A stretch of DNA of 64,000 bases, taken from Synechococcus sp. MU1642. Lineage in GTDB: Bacteria; Cyanobacteriota; Cyanobacteriia; PCC-6307; Cyanobiaceae. The notes beneath the pieces are model-generated. The model ran no database searches and was not told the DNA's origin. It worked only from the letters and a program-made list of their open reading frames with translations. The stretch is taken from contig NZ_VTKZ01000007.1 of NCBI RefSeq assembly GCF_020514115.1, positions 44,593 to 108,592 of the forward strand. The letters run 5' to 3'. How positions within the stretch are numbered: the stretch's first letter is position 1; every line of letters starts with the position of its first letter. The position numbers and the translations under genes are program-made. Of this stretch, positions 18,447 through 29,125 are shown one piece after another.

Positions 18447-20150
18447 TCACATCATTCCGGGCATGCCCATGCCACCCATTCCTGGCATGCCCATGCCACC
18501 CATTCCTGGCATGCCCATTCCGCCCATTCCGCCCATGCCACCCATGGGGTCTCCGTCTCCGGCGGGAGCCGGTGCAGGCGGTTCCGGCTTGTCGGCGATC
18601 ACAACTTCGGTCGTGATCAGGAGAGAAGCGATCGAAATCGAATCTTGCACGGCCAAGCGCACCACCTTGGCGGCATCAACGATGCCAGCAGCCATCAGGT
18701 CTTCATAGGCACCACTGAGGGCATTGAATCCCTGGCCGCTGCTGCGCATGCCAGCAATCACAACGTCACCGTTCTGCCCGGCATTGGTGGCGATCTGATG
18801 AATCGGCGCCGTCAGTGCCCGCTGCACGATCTCCACACCGGTGCGTTGGTCGCCGTTCAGGGATGCAGCCAACGCATCAAGGCTGTCGGAGAGTTGCAGC
18901 AAGGTGCTGCCGCCGCCGGCAACGATGCCCTCCTCGATGGCGGCACGGGTGGCATTAAGGGCATCTTCGATCCGCAGTTTGCGGTTTTTCAGTTCCGTTT
19001 CCGTCGGCGCACCGACCTTGATCACGGCCACGCCGCCGGCCAGCTTGGCGATCCGCTCTTGAAGTTTTTCGCGGTCGTAATCGGATTCGGTGGTCTCCAG
19101 CTCACATCGGATCGCACCAACGCGATCGCTCACCGCCTGGCGATGGTCGTCGGTGGCGACAATCGTTGTGTTCTCCTTGCTGATGGTGACGCGGCGCGCT
19201 TTGCCGAGATCCTCGAGGGTCACTTTGTCGAGGGTCATCGCCTTGTCTTCGCTGATCAGCGTGCCGCCGGTGAGGATCGCGATATCGGCGAGGGCGGCCT
19301 TGCGTCGTTCGCCAAATGAGGGTGCGCGAACAGCGGCTACCTGCAGAACCCCACGGCTCTTGTTCATCACCAGGGTGGCCAGGGCTTCGCCTTCTACTTC
19401 CTCAGAAAGGATCAACAGGGGGGAACCACTCTTCTGAACGGTTTCCAGCACGGGGACCAGATCAGTGATCGTGCTGATCTTGCGATCCGTCAGCAGGATC
19501 AGTGGGTTTTCAAATTCACAGACTTGACGGTCGGCATCTGTGACGAAGTAAGGGGAGCTGTAGCCCCGGTCGAAGGCCATACCTTCAGTGATTTCAAGTT
19601 CCGTGGCCAGAGACTTCGATTCCTCAACCGTGATCACCCCATCGGTGCTCACCTTGTCCATCGCCTCGGCGATCATCCGTCCGACTTCGTCGTCACCTCC
19701 GGAGCTCACTGTGGCCACCTGACGAATGGCATCGCCGGCGACGACCTGGCTTCGCTCCCCCAGCCCCGCAACAATCTGTGCAGCGGCCTTCTCCATGCCT
19801 CTGCGGAGTTCCACAGGACTCGCGCCAGCAGCGGTGTTGCGAAGACCTTCACGCACCATGGCCTGAGCCAAAACGGTTGCTGTCGTGGTGCCGTCTCCGG
19901 CCTTGTCCTTGGTCTTTGCGGAGACCTGCTGCATCAGCTTGGCGCCCAGGTTCTCGAACGGGTCGTCCAGTTCGATTTCACGGGCGATTGAGTCGCCGTC
20001 GTTGACGATGTCGGGGGCGCCGAATTTTTTTTCGAGCACAACGTTGCGACCCTTGGGGCCGATCGTGACGCGCACCGCATCGGCGAGAGCATCAACACCC
20101 CGCTCAAGGGCGCTGCGGGATTCGTCAGAGAAAGAAAGGAGTTTGGCCAT
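18447..20150 (-). CDS. groL2: 60 kDa chaperonin 2 (GroEL2)
   Basis: ATP-dependent protein-folding chaperonin, the second copy in marine Synechococcus. The 567-residue protein starts [18 protein letters not shown]; the usual groESL-linked paralogue starts MAKR. Family motifs are [17 protein letters not shown], the ATP-binding [15 protein letters not shown] and the equatorial Asp in the [10 protein letters not shown] region. The C-terminus is unusually long, ending in GGM and MPGM repeats. No groES is adjacent, and I see no CIRCE inverted repeat in the 130 bp upstream. Its 3' end abuts nanE. Confidence 0.95.
   Translation of the reverse strand: MAKLLSFSDESRSALERGVDALADAVRVTIGPKGRNVVLEKKFGAPDIVNDGDSIAREIELDDPFENLGAKLMQQVSAKTKDKAGDGTTTATVLAQAMVREGLRNTAAGASPVELRRGMEKAAAQIVAGLGERSQVVAGDAIRQVATVSSGGDDEVGRMIAEAMDKVSTDGVITVEESKSLATELEITEGMAFDRGYSSPYFVTDADRQVCEFENPLILLTDRKISTITDLVPVLETVQKSGSPLLILSEEVEGEALATLVMNKSRGVLQVAAVRAPSFGERRKAALADIAILTGGTLISEDKAMTLDKVTLEDLGKARRVTISKENTTIVATDDHRQAVSDRVGAIRCELETTESDYDREKLQERIAKLAGGVAVIKVGAPTETELKNRKLRIEDALNATRAAIEEGIVAGGGSTLLQLSDSLDALAASLNGDQRTGVEIVQRALTAPIHQIATNAGQNGDVVIAGMRSSGQGFNALSGAYEDLMAAGIVDAAKVVRLAVQDSISIASLLITTEVVIADKPEPPAPAPAGDGDPMGGMGGMGGMGMPGMGGMGMPGMGGMGMPGMM
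18453..18524 (-). repeat. 24-bp tandem repeat encoding the GroEL2 GGM/MPGM tail
   Basis: Three consecutive 24-bp units begin at 18453, 18477 and 18501; on the coding strand each specifies [12 protein letters not shown] residues. The first two are nearly identical. The tail repeat belongs to the normal chaperonin C-terminus, but the unit number may vary between strains. Confidence 0.85.
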
Positions 20151-20280
20151 AGTCGCGGGCACGCCGTTGGTCACTGTCCCACAGCGATGCGGCGCTTGTG
20201 GAGAGGCATTGCGGTGGGGAAAGCCGAATGGTTGTAGCAGCTCGGATGCCGCTCTGAAATGAACTGATTAGGGTCCGGAC

Positions 20281-20457
20281 ATGGGTGAATCCGGAGCGCT
20301 GTTCTTTGTTCTGATGGCGGGGCTGGCCGGTTCTATGGCCCTGGTTTATGTGCCTCTGCGCATCTTTCTCACTGCTACCGCCCGCAGCCGTCGGCTACGC
20401 CTGCTCCAGCGCATCCGCCGGCTTCGGGATGAGTTAGCTCAACCCCTTGATTCGTAA
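20281..20457 (+). CDS. Small membrane protein (58 aa), conserved hypothetical
   Basis: An open frame of 58 codons from ATG 20281 to TAA 20457 starting MGESGALFFVLMAGLAG. One hydrophobic helix (about residues 6-32) is followed by a strongly basic C-terminus (RSRRLRLLQRIRRLRDEL), so the inside-positive orientation is clear. It fills what would otherwise be a 310 bp gap between divergent groL2 and convergent fabG. I believe similar single-span basic proteins occur in other marine Synechococcus, but this cannot be checked here. Function unknown. Confidence 0.65.
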   Translation: MGESGALFFVLMAGLAGSMALVYVPLRIFLTATARSRRLRLLQRIRRLRDELAQPLDS

Positions 20458-20466
20458 TCCTTGGGG

Positions 20467-21219
<753 letters not shown>

Positions 21220-21266
21220 TTAGGCACCGTTGATCGAAGGATCGTACGGAGCCGTCGTCATCCAGC

Positions 21267-22322
21267 TCAACCCGGCATGGTCTCAACCGTGTCGACGGCC
21301 TCCCCAAGCAACGACTGAAAGGTGGCGAGTTGAGTTTTGCTTCCCAGCACAATCAGGAGTTGCCCCGGTGCCATCTGGGTGTCGCCGCCTGGATTGGCGA
21401 TCAGCTTTTCGTTCTCCCGGATCGCCAGAACCATGGCCCCGCTGCGACGGCCCAACTCCAGCTCCGCCAGGCTCCGCCCGCGGATCTCCATCAGGTGCAA
21501 AGGGTCGTGACTTAGCTGGAATTCCTCAATTTCATAGTCGGAACCCGCCAACAGCTCCATGAAGTTGAGGGCCAGAGGTCGCATTGCCGAAGCGGCCATC
21601 ACCCGACCACCGGCCACATAGGGACTGACCACCACAGTCGCGCCGGCCAACCGCAGCTTTGAAGCGGCTTCATCGCTGTTGGCGCGTGCAATCAACCGGC
21701 ACTCCGGTCGTAGGTCTTTGGCGCTGAGGATCACGTAGAGATTGGATGCATCGCTAGGAAGAGCTGCCACGAGGCTGCAGCAGCGTTCGAGACCTGCATC
21801 CAGCAAGGTTTCATCGAGGGTTGCATCGGCTTGAAGCACCCAAAGGCCATTTTCGTCTGCCACGGCTCGTCGCTCTGGATCGGTTTCGATCACGACGAGT
21901 GGCACCGCGTCCCGTTGCAGTTGGGCGGCAATCTCCTGTCCGATTCGTCCGTAGCCGCAAAGAATCACGTGGTCGTGCAAGCCTTCCAGCATGCGGAGAA
22001 AGCGGAATTCCCGCAGTCTGCGGAAATATCCCGACTCTTTCAGCCCAAGAACGCGTTGGATGGCCAGTTGTACAACCACCAAGCCACCCACCACGATCAA
22101 GACCGTGACCAGGCGGCCTGGAGGTGAAAGGGGGGCGACTTCTCCAAAACCTATGGTGCTGATGGTGATCAGCACCATCCAGAGGCAATCGCCCCAGTTC
22201 CATCCCTCCGTGATCCGATAACCGACGGCACCAGCGAAGATCACGGCACTGAGGGCGCTTATGGGCCCCCGCCATGGAGCTGTGATCAGCTTCAGCTGTC
22301 CCCTGGCTCGGCGCCGCCTCAT
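21267..22322 (-). CDS. Potassium channel with RCK (TrkA-N/TrkA-C) domain
   Basis: A 351-residue two-helix potassium channel. Helix 1 (about 20-38), a pore region with the filter-like sequence TISTIGFGEV (TIGFG 56-60, instead of TVGYG), then helix 2 (about 70-90). A Rossmann RCK domain follows with HVILCGYGRIGQEIA (about 118-132) and the acidic strand end VVIETDPER, then a TrkA-C domain ending near 330. Such channels set K+ permeability in response to NAD or similar ligands. Flanked by fabG and a GT9-like gene transcribed the same way. Confidence 0.88.
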   Translation of the reverse strand: MRRRRARGQLKLITAPWRGPISALSAVIFAGAVGYRITEGWNWGDCLWMVLITISTIGFGEVAPLSPPGRLVTVLIVVGGLVVVQLAIQRVLGLKESGYFRRLREFRFLRMLEGLHDHVILCGYGRIGQEIAAQLQRDAVPLVVIETDPERRAVADENGLWVLQADATLDETLLDAGLERCCSLVAALPSDASNLYVILSAKDLRPECRLIARANSDEAASKLRLAGATVVVSPYVAGGRVMAASAMRPLALNFMELLAGSDYEIEEFQLSHDPLHLMEIRGRSLAELELGRRSGAMVLAIRENEKLIANPGGDTQMAPGQLLIVLGSKTQLATFQSLLGEAVDTVETMPG

Positions 22323-22333
22323 GGGAACGTCCT

Positions 22334-23167
22334 TTAAAAACCGAGGGCCGTCAGAACATCACTGCTCTGTAGGTTGGCGAGCTCCTGCGGGCGGGCGAGG
22401 CAGCGGATCTCCTCGCGCTCGGGAAGGTCTGCGGCCTCTGCTCCAAGGGCAACCAGGGGGGTGCCGCAATAGGCCGCCAGGCGCTGGGACACCTGACAGC
22501 TGCTGAGTACGACATCGGCATTGGCCACCAGTGCCGCGCGCTTGGAAAGACTGAGCTCAGCTGGCAGCACCATGCTGCGCAGCGCCGGTAGGCGGCTTTT
22601 GATCGTCTCAGGCAGTTTGTGCCACTCCGCTGCAGGCCAGTCATCCACCTGGCCGGATGGAGACATCAGCAGCAGGGGGCCGTCACCGCTGGGCAGTGCT
22701 TCACGGGCTTCATCAAGAATCTCTGCTGCCATGGTTAGGCGGAACTGATCGGCCTCGAGTTCAAGCCCTAGGGCTTGGAGAAAGGGGTTGAGACGCTGCG
22801 CCGTCCAGCCGGGGCCGCGGCTGACCTGGTCGGTGCAGGCAAATCCCTCAGCTGCCAACCGTTTGGGGATATGGCTCATAGACAGCATCAGGTTCACCTG
22901 TTGCCCTTCGGCGAAGTTGATGCAGATTTGAAAGTCCGGTTCGCGCACACAGCCGAGCAGGTTGGCCCAGTCCGCGAGCGTGGGGTTGGCCTCGAAGTTG
23001 AACGGCAACAGCTTTTCGAGGCACGGCAGAAGCTTCCACGGAGCTGCCTGTTGGGGGTCACAGGCCACCTGCAGTGCGGCGTTGAGTTTCTGGCAGATGT
23101 CTGCCAGAGCCGGTAAACGGTCCAGCTGATCTTCGAGCGAACCCGGGCTTAGGGCAAGAACTCGCAT
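22334..23167 (-). CDS. Glycosyltransferase family 9 (heptosyltransferase-like) protein
   Basis: A 277-residue protein from ATG 23167 (MRVLALSPGSLEDQLDRLP). The N-terminal fold and C-terminal region (LLLMSPSGQVDDWPAAEWHKL, then VVLSSCQVSQRLAAYCGTPLVALG) resemble the GT9/ADP-heptose:LPS heptosyltransferase family, but the catalytic motifs are weaker than in proven enzymes. Possible role in cell-surface polysaccharide. It diverges from ispD with 72 bp between starts. Upstream in-frame sequence lacks coding character. Confidence 0.7.
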   Translation of the reverse strand: MRVLALSPGSLEDQLDRLPALADICQKLNAALQVACDPQQAAPWKLLPCLEKLLPFNFEANPTLADWANLLGCVREPDFQICINFAEGQQVNLMLSMSHIPKRLAAEGFACTDQVSRGPGWTAQRLNPFLQALGLELEADQFRLTMAAEILDEAREALPSGDGPLLLMSPSGQVDDWPAAEWHKLPETIKSRLPALRSMVLPAELSLSKRAALVANADVVLSSCQVSQRLAAYCGTPLVALGAEAADLPEREEIRCLARPQELANLQSSDVLTALGF

Positions 23168-23239
23168 GCAGCGCCGCCATCCATGGTGCGAGCTGATTGT
23201 ATGGAGGTCGTTTACGCCTGTCCGGGGTAGGAGTCGCTT

Positions 23240-23920
23240 GTGCATCTGTTGATTGCTGCGGCGGGAAGCGGTCGGCGCATGGGTGCGGACCGCAACAAGC
23301 TGCTGCTGCCGTTGGCCGGACGCCCCGTCATTGCCTGGACCCTCGAAGCGGCCCTGCGGTCTCAGCGGATTAAATGGATCGGGATCGTTGGCCAGGAGGT
23401 CGATCGAGAGGAAATCCTTGCGGTGCTGGACGCACCAAGCAAGCCGGTGCACTGGATCCAAGGCGGCAGCACGCGGCAGGAGTCAGTGCTTTGTGGTCTG
23501 GCGGGGTTGCCTGAGCAGGCCCGTCACGTCTTGATTCATGACGGCGCCCGTTGTCTGGCTGAACCGGAGTTGTTTGATCGCTGTGCAGCTGTGGTGGAGG
23601 CCGGCACGGCTCTGATTGCTGCAACGCCTGTTAGCGACACGATCAAGCGTGTGGGATCCGACGGTTTGATTCGCGATACGCCGGATCGATCAGAGCTTTG
23701 GGCGGCGCAGACGCCGCAGGGCTTTGCCGTTGCTCAGCTGCGTCGCGGCCACGCTGAGGCGGTTGCCCAGGGCTGGACGGTGACTGACGATGCGTCGTTG
23801 TACGAGCGTCTGGGTTGGCCAGTGCAGGTCTTGGATGCCGGCCCTGCCAACATCAAGGTCACCACGCCGTTTGACCTCACCGTCGCGGAGGCGGTGCTCG
23901 CTCTCAGGTCAGCAGGCTGA
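23240..23920 (+). CDS. ispD: 2-C-methyl-D-erythritol 4-phosphate cytidylyltransferase
   Basis: Third step of the MEP isoprenoid pathway: CTP plus MEP gives CDP-ME, feeding chlorophyll phytol, carotenoid and quinone synthesis. The 226-residue protein has the nucleotidyltransferase N-terminal motif [20 protein letters not shown], then [39 protein letters not shown] and [11 protein letters not shown]. It starts with GTG at 23240. Its 3' end overlaps the convergent LD-carboxypeptidase gene by 17 bp. Confidence 0.96.
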   Translation: MHLLIAAAGSGRRMGADRNKLLLPLAGRPVIAWTLEAALRSQRIKWIGIVGQEVDREEILAVLDAPSKPVHWIQGGSTRQESVLCGLAGLPEQARHVLIHDGARCLAEPELFDRCAAVVEAGTALIAATPVSDTIKRVGSDGLIRDTPDRSELWAAQTPQGFAVAQLRRGHAEAVAQGWTVTDDASLYERLGWPVQVLDAGPANIKVTTPFDLTVAEAVLALRSAG

Positions 23921-24788
23921 GCCGGCCGCTTTGCCCGTCAAGGCGTGCCATCTCCCCCATGGCCAGGGCTGCGTTGCCGGCTCGGTGACCAACGGGTAGG
24001 TCCATCACCCTGGGAATTCCGAGATCGGCCGTGCGTTCATCAAGAACCTGCTCAAGGTTGAAGCTTTCGGAGGCGTCTCTGGTTTCGTCGGCGCATCCCT
24101 CGAAATTGCCAAATGCCAGACCCGCCAAGCCCTGCAAACTGCCATTGAGCCTCCACTGAGTCAGCATCCGATCAATGCGGTAGGGGGCTTCGCCCACGTC
24201 CTCCAGCACCAGAACTGCTCCTTCGAGGGGGGGTACGAAAGGGCTTCCCAACAGGTGGGTGGCCACGGTCAGATTGGCCACGAGTAGGGGACCGCTCCCC
24301 ACACCGCCGCCACCACCACGACCGTGTAAGTCGGGGACGGTGTTGCCGAAGAGCAGGTTGCGCAAGCGGTCACGGCTCCATTGCGGCTCCTCCGCAAGCG
24401 TTGTGAGCAAGGGGCCATGGATCCCCCCTGCAAACCCTGCTGCCTGGCGGGCCCAGAGCAGAGCTGTCACGTCGGAAAAGCCCAGCAGCCAGCCGCTCTG
24501 CCAGTGGATGGGCTGCTCCAGCAGCCGAGCAGCCCCCCATCCACCGCGGGCGCAGGCGAGCAGCGCTGCGGGTTGGGCCGGATGCAGATCGGCATGGCGC
24601 GCGTCATCACGCCCTGCGAAGTTGCCCCAACGTCGCGCGGCCAAGGCCTGGGGTTGAACATCCAGGCCCCAGCTCTGCAGAACAGCAATGCCCTGTTGCA
24701 GCTTGATGTCGTCCTGCAGGGCTGAACTGGCGGCCACGCAAGCCACACGATCTCCAGTCCGGAGCGGTGGAGCCGGGGTGATGCGCAT
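23904..24788 (-). CDS. LD-carboxypeptidase (peptidase family S66, LdcA-like)
   Basis: Predicted cytoplasmic serine peptidase that trims the L,D-bond of murein tetrapeptides in peptidoglycan recycling. 294 residues from ATG 24788 ([24 protein letters not shown]). Features of S66 are the [24 protein letters not shown] segment with the nucleophile serine (GFSD) and the later Glu/His region ([38 protein letters not shown]). An alternative start 12 bp upstream is possible. The start overlaps the upstream prenyltransferase stop by 1-4 bp, hence one transcript. Confidence 0.9.
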   Translation of the reverse strand: MRITPAPPLRTGDRVACVAASSALQDDIKLQQGIAVLQSWGLDVQPQALAARRWGNFAGRDDARHADLHPAQPAALLACARGGWGAARLLEQPIHWQSGWLLGFSDVTALLWARQAAGFAGGIHGPLLTTLAEEPQWSRDRLRNLLFGNTVPDLHGRGGGGGVGSGPLLVANLTVATHLLGSPFVPPLEGAVLVLEDVGEAPYRIDRMLTQWRLNGSLQGLAGLAFGNFEGCADETRDASESFNLEQVLDERTADLGIPRVMDLPVGHRAGNAALAMGEMARLDGQSGRLSLLT

Positions 24789-25681
24789 CAGCCTCCCCAT
24801 CCCCTGGCCAGAATCAGGCCGAGCAAGAGCAGCGTCCCCGCCTGTACTTGCTGGGCAAAGTGCTTCCCGTAGGTGCCCATGGAGGCACCTTGCCTGTTTA
24901 AGGGATTGCAGCTGAGTTGCATGAAGACTGTGGCAATCAACCAGAGAGGCCAGAATGGTGCTGGGATCTGAGCCGACCAGGCCGCAATTGCAAGGGTGAT
25001 GGCTGTCACGAGGTAGCAGCCACGCACCACGGGCACCACGCGGGATCCGAGGCTCAAGGCGCTGCTGCGCAGGCCGAGGCTGGCATCGTCACTTCGATCG
25101 GCCATGGCATAGACCGTGTCGAAACCAAAGGTCCAGACCATGGTTGCCACCCAACTACACACCAGGGCAGGACTCCAGCTCAAGGAGGCCGTTGCAGCGG
25201 CCCAGGGGATCAGCACCGCGAAGCCCCAGCACAGCGCCAAGATCACCTGGGGGAAGGCGAACCACCGCTTCGCTGATGGATATCCGAGGATCGGCAGCAC
25301 GGCTGTGCAGGCCAACGCGAGACAGAGTCTGAGGCTGACGGCCGGAAGACTCAGAACGACAGCCAGGCTGAGGCCAAGGAAGATCAGCAGCAAAGCGAAG
25401 GCTGGTCCTCGCTGCAGCGCACCCCTTGCCAGAGGACGACGTTTTGTGCGTTCCACCCTGCCGTCGAACCGCTGGTCCCACAGGTCATTGGCGATGCAGC
25501 CCGCACCGCTAACTGCAATGCCCCCCAGCAGGATCTGCAGGATCAGCACAACACTTGGAGGAGCGGTTGGATTCAGCCAGAGGGCCCAGCCTGCTGGGAT
25601 CAGCAGAATCAGCCGGCCGGTGGGTTTGTTCCAGCGGAGCAGTTCGATCCAGGGCTGAAGACGTGCAGAGCTGCTGATCAC
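24788..25681 (-). CDS. 4-hydroxybenzoate polyprenyltransferase-type prenyltransferase (UbiA family)
   Basis: Membrane prenyltransferase of the UbiA type, 297 residues. The aspartate-rich site is NDLWDQRFDGRVERTKRRPL and the second is FDTVYAMADRSDDASLGLRSSAL. In cyanobacteria this enzyme prenylates 4-hydroxybenzoate for plastoquinone. About eight hydrophobic helices are visible. The start is a GTG (VISSSARLQPWIELLRW) at 25681; a longer upstream frame of 109 codons is unlike the family. The head-to-tail link to the LD-carboxypeptidase gene seems only positional. It diverges from ppx, about 37 bp between starts. Confidence 0.9.
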   Translation of the reverse strand: MISSSARLQPWIELLRWNKPTGRLILLIPAGWALWLNPTAPPSVVLILQILLGGIAVSGAGCIANDLWDQRFDGRVERTKRRPLARGALQRGPAFALLLIFLGLSLAVVLSLPAVSLRLCLALACTAVLPILGYPSAKRWFAFPQVILALCWGFAVLIPWAAATASLSWSPALVCSWVATMVWTFGFDTVYAMADRSDDASLGLRSSALSLGSRVVPVVRGCYLVTAITLAIAAWSAQIPAPFWPLWLIATVFMQLSCNPLNRQGASMGTYGKHFAQQVQAGTLLLLGLILARGWGG

Positions 25682-25717
25682 AATCAACGGGATTTGAAGA
25701 ACCCTAGTCAGGGCCTG

Positions 25718-27406
25718 ATGGCCTCGGCTGTCAGTGGCAGAGTGGATTCCGTTGCCGCTCTGACGTTGATGCTGGATGCCGAGGCCCCAGCCCAGCCAAC
25801 GGAACAGAACAACGGCGTGCCTCAGGCCGCGAATCCTGATCTGCGTCGGATCGCCGCAATCGACATCGGCACCAATTCCTTTCATCTTCTGGTGGCAGCT
25901 GTTGATCCGAAGCTGCGCACGTTTCGGATCATCCAGGCCGAAAAGGCCACCACGCGTCTGGGGGAGCGTGATCCCGAGACCGGTGAGATCACATCGGCGG
26001 CGATGCAACGGGGGCTGGAAGCTCTACGCCAGTTCAGAGATCTCGCCGTCAGTCATCGGGTTGAGCAGATCGTTACGGCCGCGACGAGTGCCGTTCGTGA
26101 AGCGCCCAACGGTCGCGATTTCCTCCAATCCATTCTCGACGATCTGGGGATGGAGGTGGATTTGGTCAGTGGCCCCGAGGAGGCTCGGCTGATCTACTTG
26201 GGCGTCCTCTCAGGAATGCCATTTGGAGATCGTCCGCATCTTCTGCTCGACATCGGAGGTGGCTCCACGGAACTGATCCTTGCCGATGGTCGTGATGCCC
26301 GCGCCCTCACCAGCACCCGTGTGGGGGCTGTGCGACTCCAGCGGGACTTTGTTCGAGATGATCCGATGCCCCCCCAACGTCGATCGTTTCTTCAGGCTTT
26401 CATTCAAGGGTCGCTTGAACCTGCGGTCGACAAAGTGCGTCGCAGGATCAAACCCGGTGAAACTCCTGTGTTGGTAGCCACCAGCGGCACGGCCATGGCG
26501 ATTGGCTCCCTTGCTGCGAGTGAAGAGGAGCGTCCACCCCGCAAATTGCATGGCTACCGCGTCACCCGGCAGCGCCTGAACAAGGTGGTTGATCGTCTGA
26601 TCACGATGACCCCTGAGCAGCGGAGGGAGTTGGCTCCCATCAATGACCGTCGCGCCGAGATCATTGTTCCAGGCGCGCTGATCCTGCAAACCACCATGAA
26701 GATGCTGGGTGTGGAGGACTTGGTGCTGAGTGAGCGTGCGCTTAGAGAAGGTCTGATCGTTGATTGGATGCTTCGCCAGGGTCTCCTAGAAGACCGCTTC
26801 AGCTTTCAGAGCAGCATCAGGCAACGCACCGTGATTCATCAGGTGCAGCGCTTTGGGGTGAACCAGAGCAGGGCTGAACGGGTCGCCAGCCATGCCCTAA
26901 GCCTCTACGACGCCACGCGAGGAGTGATGCATGACGACAGCGGCGAAGGTCGCGAACTGCTTTGGGCTGCCGCCATGCTCCATTCCTGTGGCCAGCACAT
27001 CAATATCAGCGCGTACCACAAGCACACCTGGTACTTGATTCGTCATGGTGAGCTGCTGGGCTATTCCGAAGCGGAGCATCTGATGGTGGCAGCGATTGCT
27101 CGCTATCACCGCCGCAGCTTGCCGAAGAAACGCCATGAGTCTTGGCAGCTTGTAGCCACCCGAGAAAACCGTCGTTGCGTTCTTCAGATGGCCCTGCTTC
27201 TGCGCTTGTCCGCGGCACTGGATCGCAGGCCTGAACCGGTGATTTCAGCACTCCGCATTCATGCGGTGAAGGGAACTCTGGATCTGGAAATCGTCCCTGA
27301 GCGGGTCAACCAGAACGTCAGCCTTGAGCAGTGGAGCTTGGAGAGCTGCGCTGAGGTGCTGAAGGAAGCGGTCGGGGTGAATCTGCGCGTCAGCGTTCAG
27401 GGTTGA
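25718..27406 (+). CDS. ppx: Exopolyphosphatase / Ppx-GppA phosphatase with C-terminal HD domain
   Basis: Hydrolyses terminal phosphates of polyphosphate or the pentaphosphate of ppGpp-type nucleotides. About 562 residues from ATG 25718 (an in-frame TTG at 25694 and a later ATG at 25769 are alternatives). The ASKHA fold shows AAIDIGTNSFHLLVAA and LLDIGGGSTELILADG phosphate loops. The C-terminal third carries a HD-like region (LLWAAAMLHSCGQHINISAYHKHTWYLI) as in other long Ppx. The 3' end overlaps the convergent RodZ-like gene by 17 bp. Confidence 0.92.
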   Translation: MASAVSGRVDSVAALTLMLDAEAPAQPTEQNNGVPQAANPDLRRIAAIDIGTNSFHLLVAAVDPKLRTFRIIQAEKATTRLGERDPETGEITSAAMQRGLEALRQFRDLAVSHRVEQIVTAATSAVREAPNGRDFLQSILDDLGMEVDLVSGPEEARLIYLGVLSGMPFGDRPHLLLDIGGGSTELILADGRDARALTSTRVGAVRLQRDFVRDDPMPPQRRSFLQAFIQGSLEPAVDKVRRRIKPGETPVLVATSGTAMAIGSLAASEEERPPRKLHGYRVTRQRLNKVVDRLITMTPEQRRELAPINDRRAEIIVPGALILQTTMKMLGVEDLVLSERALREGLIVDWMLRQGLLEDRFSFQSSIRQRTVIHQVQRFGVNQSRAERVASHALSLYDATRGVMHDDSGEGRELLWAAAMLHSCGQHINISAYHKHTWYLIRHGELLGYSEAEHLMVAAIARYHRRSLPKKRHESWQLVATRENRRCVLQMALLLRLSAALDRRPEPVISALRIHAVKGTLDLEIVPERVNQNVSLEQWSLESCAEVLKEAVGVNLRVSVQG

Positions 27407-28166
27407 GAGGGATCCAGCGGATGTCGTTCACAGCGCCAAGTGTTCGTGTCTCTGCTTCAGGGGAACTCAGCTGGACCAGATCAGGCCGGCCGGCGTAGAT
27501 CTCCACCAGATCGGGATTATCAATTTTTCGCTCACCGTTCAGGAGCCCTTCGAATTCCACAATTCCCTCACGCCGCAAGGCGATCCAGCTGGGTTCGCTG
27601 CTGCTGATCGTGAGTCCGAGGTCTGCGGTGGGTGGAGCAGGAACGATGAGGACATCGGGCTCCTCTACAACCTCGGCTACCTCGATATCTGCCTCGCTTG
27701 GCTCAAGGGTTTGCTTGGTAGGCCTCAACCCTTGGGCGAAACGCGTCAACTCGGAGGCGTTGCTCCACACAACAAACCCAAGCCCAGCAAGCCCGGCTAA
27801 GGCCACAAGGGGAAGCGGACGGACTGTTATTAGTTTCTGAGGGGTGATGCCCCGCGTTGTTGCCCCGTGAGTCGTCCGTTTGGGCTGGTTGGTGGTGAGG
27901 GGACCGAGGGTCTGAACCATGGCGTCAGCATCCAAACCCAGATGGGAGCTGAGCCGGCGCACCATGGCCTTGATGAACACTGGTTCAGGAAGTTCTGCTT
28001 GATCGCCGCGTTCCAGTGCTGCGAGTTGCTCCTCGCCCATGTGCATCTGGCTGGCGAGCTGATTTTGGCTCAGGCCCGCTGCAGCCCGTGCCTCGGCCAA
28101 CTGTCGCCCTGCTTCAACCAGGCCGGTGGCTTTGCCTTGGTCGTCCGCAAGACTCCGCTCGTTCAT
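27390..28166 (-). CDS. RodZ-like helix-turn-helix membrane protein
   Basis: A 258-residue protein with an N-terminal HTH_25 domain (LAEARAAAGLSQNQLASQMHMGEEQLAALERGD), a single membrane helix near residues 120-140 (LPLVALAGLAGLGFVVW), an acidic linker and a C-terminal DUF4115-like domain (SEPSWIALRREGIVEFEGLL). This is the architecture of RodZ, the MreB anchor, in cyanobacteria, though it is not proven to anchor MreB. It overlaps ppx convergently; tRNA-Val and cobM lie 100-200 bp upstream. Confidence 0.8.
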   Translation of the reverse strand: MNERSLADDQGKATGLVEAGRQLAEARAAAGLSQNQLASQMHMGEEQLAALERGDQAELPEPVFIKAMVRRLSSHLGLDADAMVQTLGPLTTNQPKRTTHGATTRGITPQKLITVRPLPLVALAGLAGLGFVVWSNASELTRFAQGLRPTKQTLEPSEADIEVAEVVEEPDVLIVPAPPTADLGLTISSSEPSWIALRREGIVEFEGLLNGERKIDNPDLVEIYAGRPDLVQLSSPEAETRTLGAVNDIRWIPLNPER

Positions 28167-28266
28167 CGATGGGTAAGTCGACCTAGTTCAAAGTTGAACT
28201 TAGGCCCATTCCATAGTGCAGTCCGCACTTGATGAACAGCGAAGGGTTAAACGCCACCAAAAAACA

Positions 28267-28338
<72 letters not shown>

Positions 28339-28363
28339 GCACAACCCCATCCTAAACCACTGC

Positions 28364-29125
28364 CTATTGGGCTTTTGGACGGAACAGGTGGTCGTGGTCA
28401 GGGGAATAAAGACGTGAGCGCTGAGGACCACCGGCTAGAGCCGGACTAACCACATAGAGCGTTGTTCGAATCAGACTGCGTTCCCGACTGACCGCAGCCA
28501 TCTCCCTGAGAGGAACCACAGTGAGCATTTGATCGGGCCAGCTCACCCGATGTCCGATTGCTACTGGCGTGTCGGCGGGATAGTGCTCCAGAAGGGTGGC
28601 TTGCACCCCTTCAACGTGTCGTGCACTCAAATAGATGCAAAGGCTGGCTCGCAGGGCGGCCAGCCGATCCAGCTGTTCCCGTTCCGGCACGCCGGTGCGA
28701 CCTCCAGCGCGACTGAGAACAATGGTCTGCACCACGCCTGGAAGGGTGAGTTCGCTAGCGAGTCCGGCGGCTGCCGCTTGGTAAGCGCTGATCCCGGGGA
28801 TCACTTCGACGGGTATTTCGGCGTCATTTAAGGCGCAGATCTGCTCGTTGATGGCGCTGTAGAGGGCCGTGTCTCCGTCGTGGAGTCGTACCACTCGCTT
28901 GCCCTTGCGGTGTCGATCGATCAGCAACGGGATCAGGTCTTCGAGCGTGGTCGTGCTGGTGCGGACCAGTTCGCAATCAGCCGGAGCCAGATCTGCGATC
29001 GCTGGACAGACCAGGGAATCCGTCCATATCAGCACTTCAGCCTTGTTCAGACGTTCAGCCGCACGAAGGGTTAGCAGGTCTGGTGCACCAGGGCCTGCGC
29101 CGACGAAACTGACAACTTGACTCAA
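28364..29125 (-). CDS. cobM: Precorrin-4 C11-methyltransferase
   Basis: SAM-dependent methyltransferase of the corrin ring pathway (vitamin B12-type cofactor). The 253-residue protein begins [26 protein letters not shown], the glycine-rich SAM/tetrapyrrole methylase signature. The later segments [42 protein letters not shown] and [16 protein letters not shown] are characteristic of CobM/CbiF. Its start overlaps the upstream lgt stop by 4 bp, so the two are co-translated. No cobalamin riboswitch was recognised nearby. Confidence 0.93.
   Translation of the reverse strand: MSQVVSFVGAGPGAPDLLTLRAAERLNKAEVLIWTDSLVCPAIADLAPADCELVRTSTTTLEDLIPLLIDRHRKGKRVVRLHDGDTALYSAINEQICALNDAEIPVEVIPGISAYQAAAAGLASELTLPGVVQTIVLSRAGGRTGVPEREQLDRLAALRASLCIYLSARHVEGVQATLLEHYPADTPVAIGHRVSWPDQMLTVVPLREMAAVSRERSLIRTTLYVVSPALAGGPQRSRLYSPDHDHLFRPKAQ

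Noticed and set aside
20151..20280. CIRCE or heat-shock inverted repeat upstream of groL2
   Set aside because: No TTAGCACTC-type half-sites in the inverted arrangement were found in this stretch.
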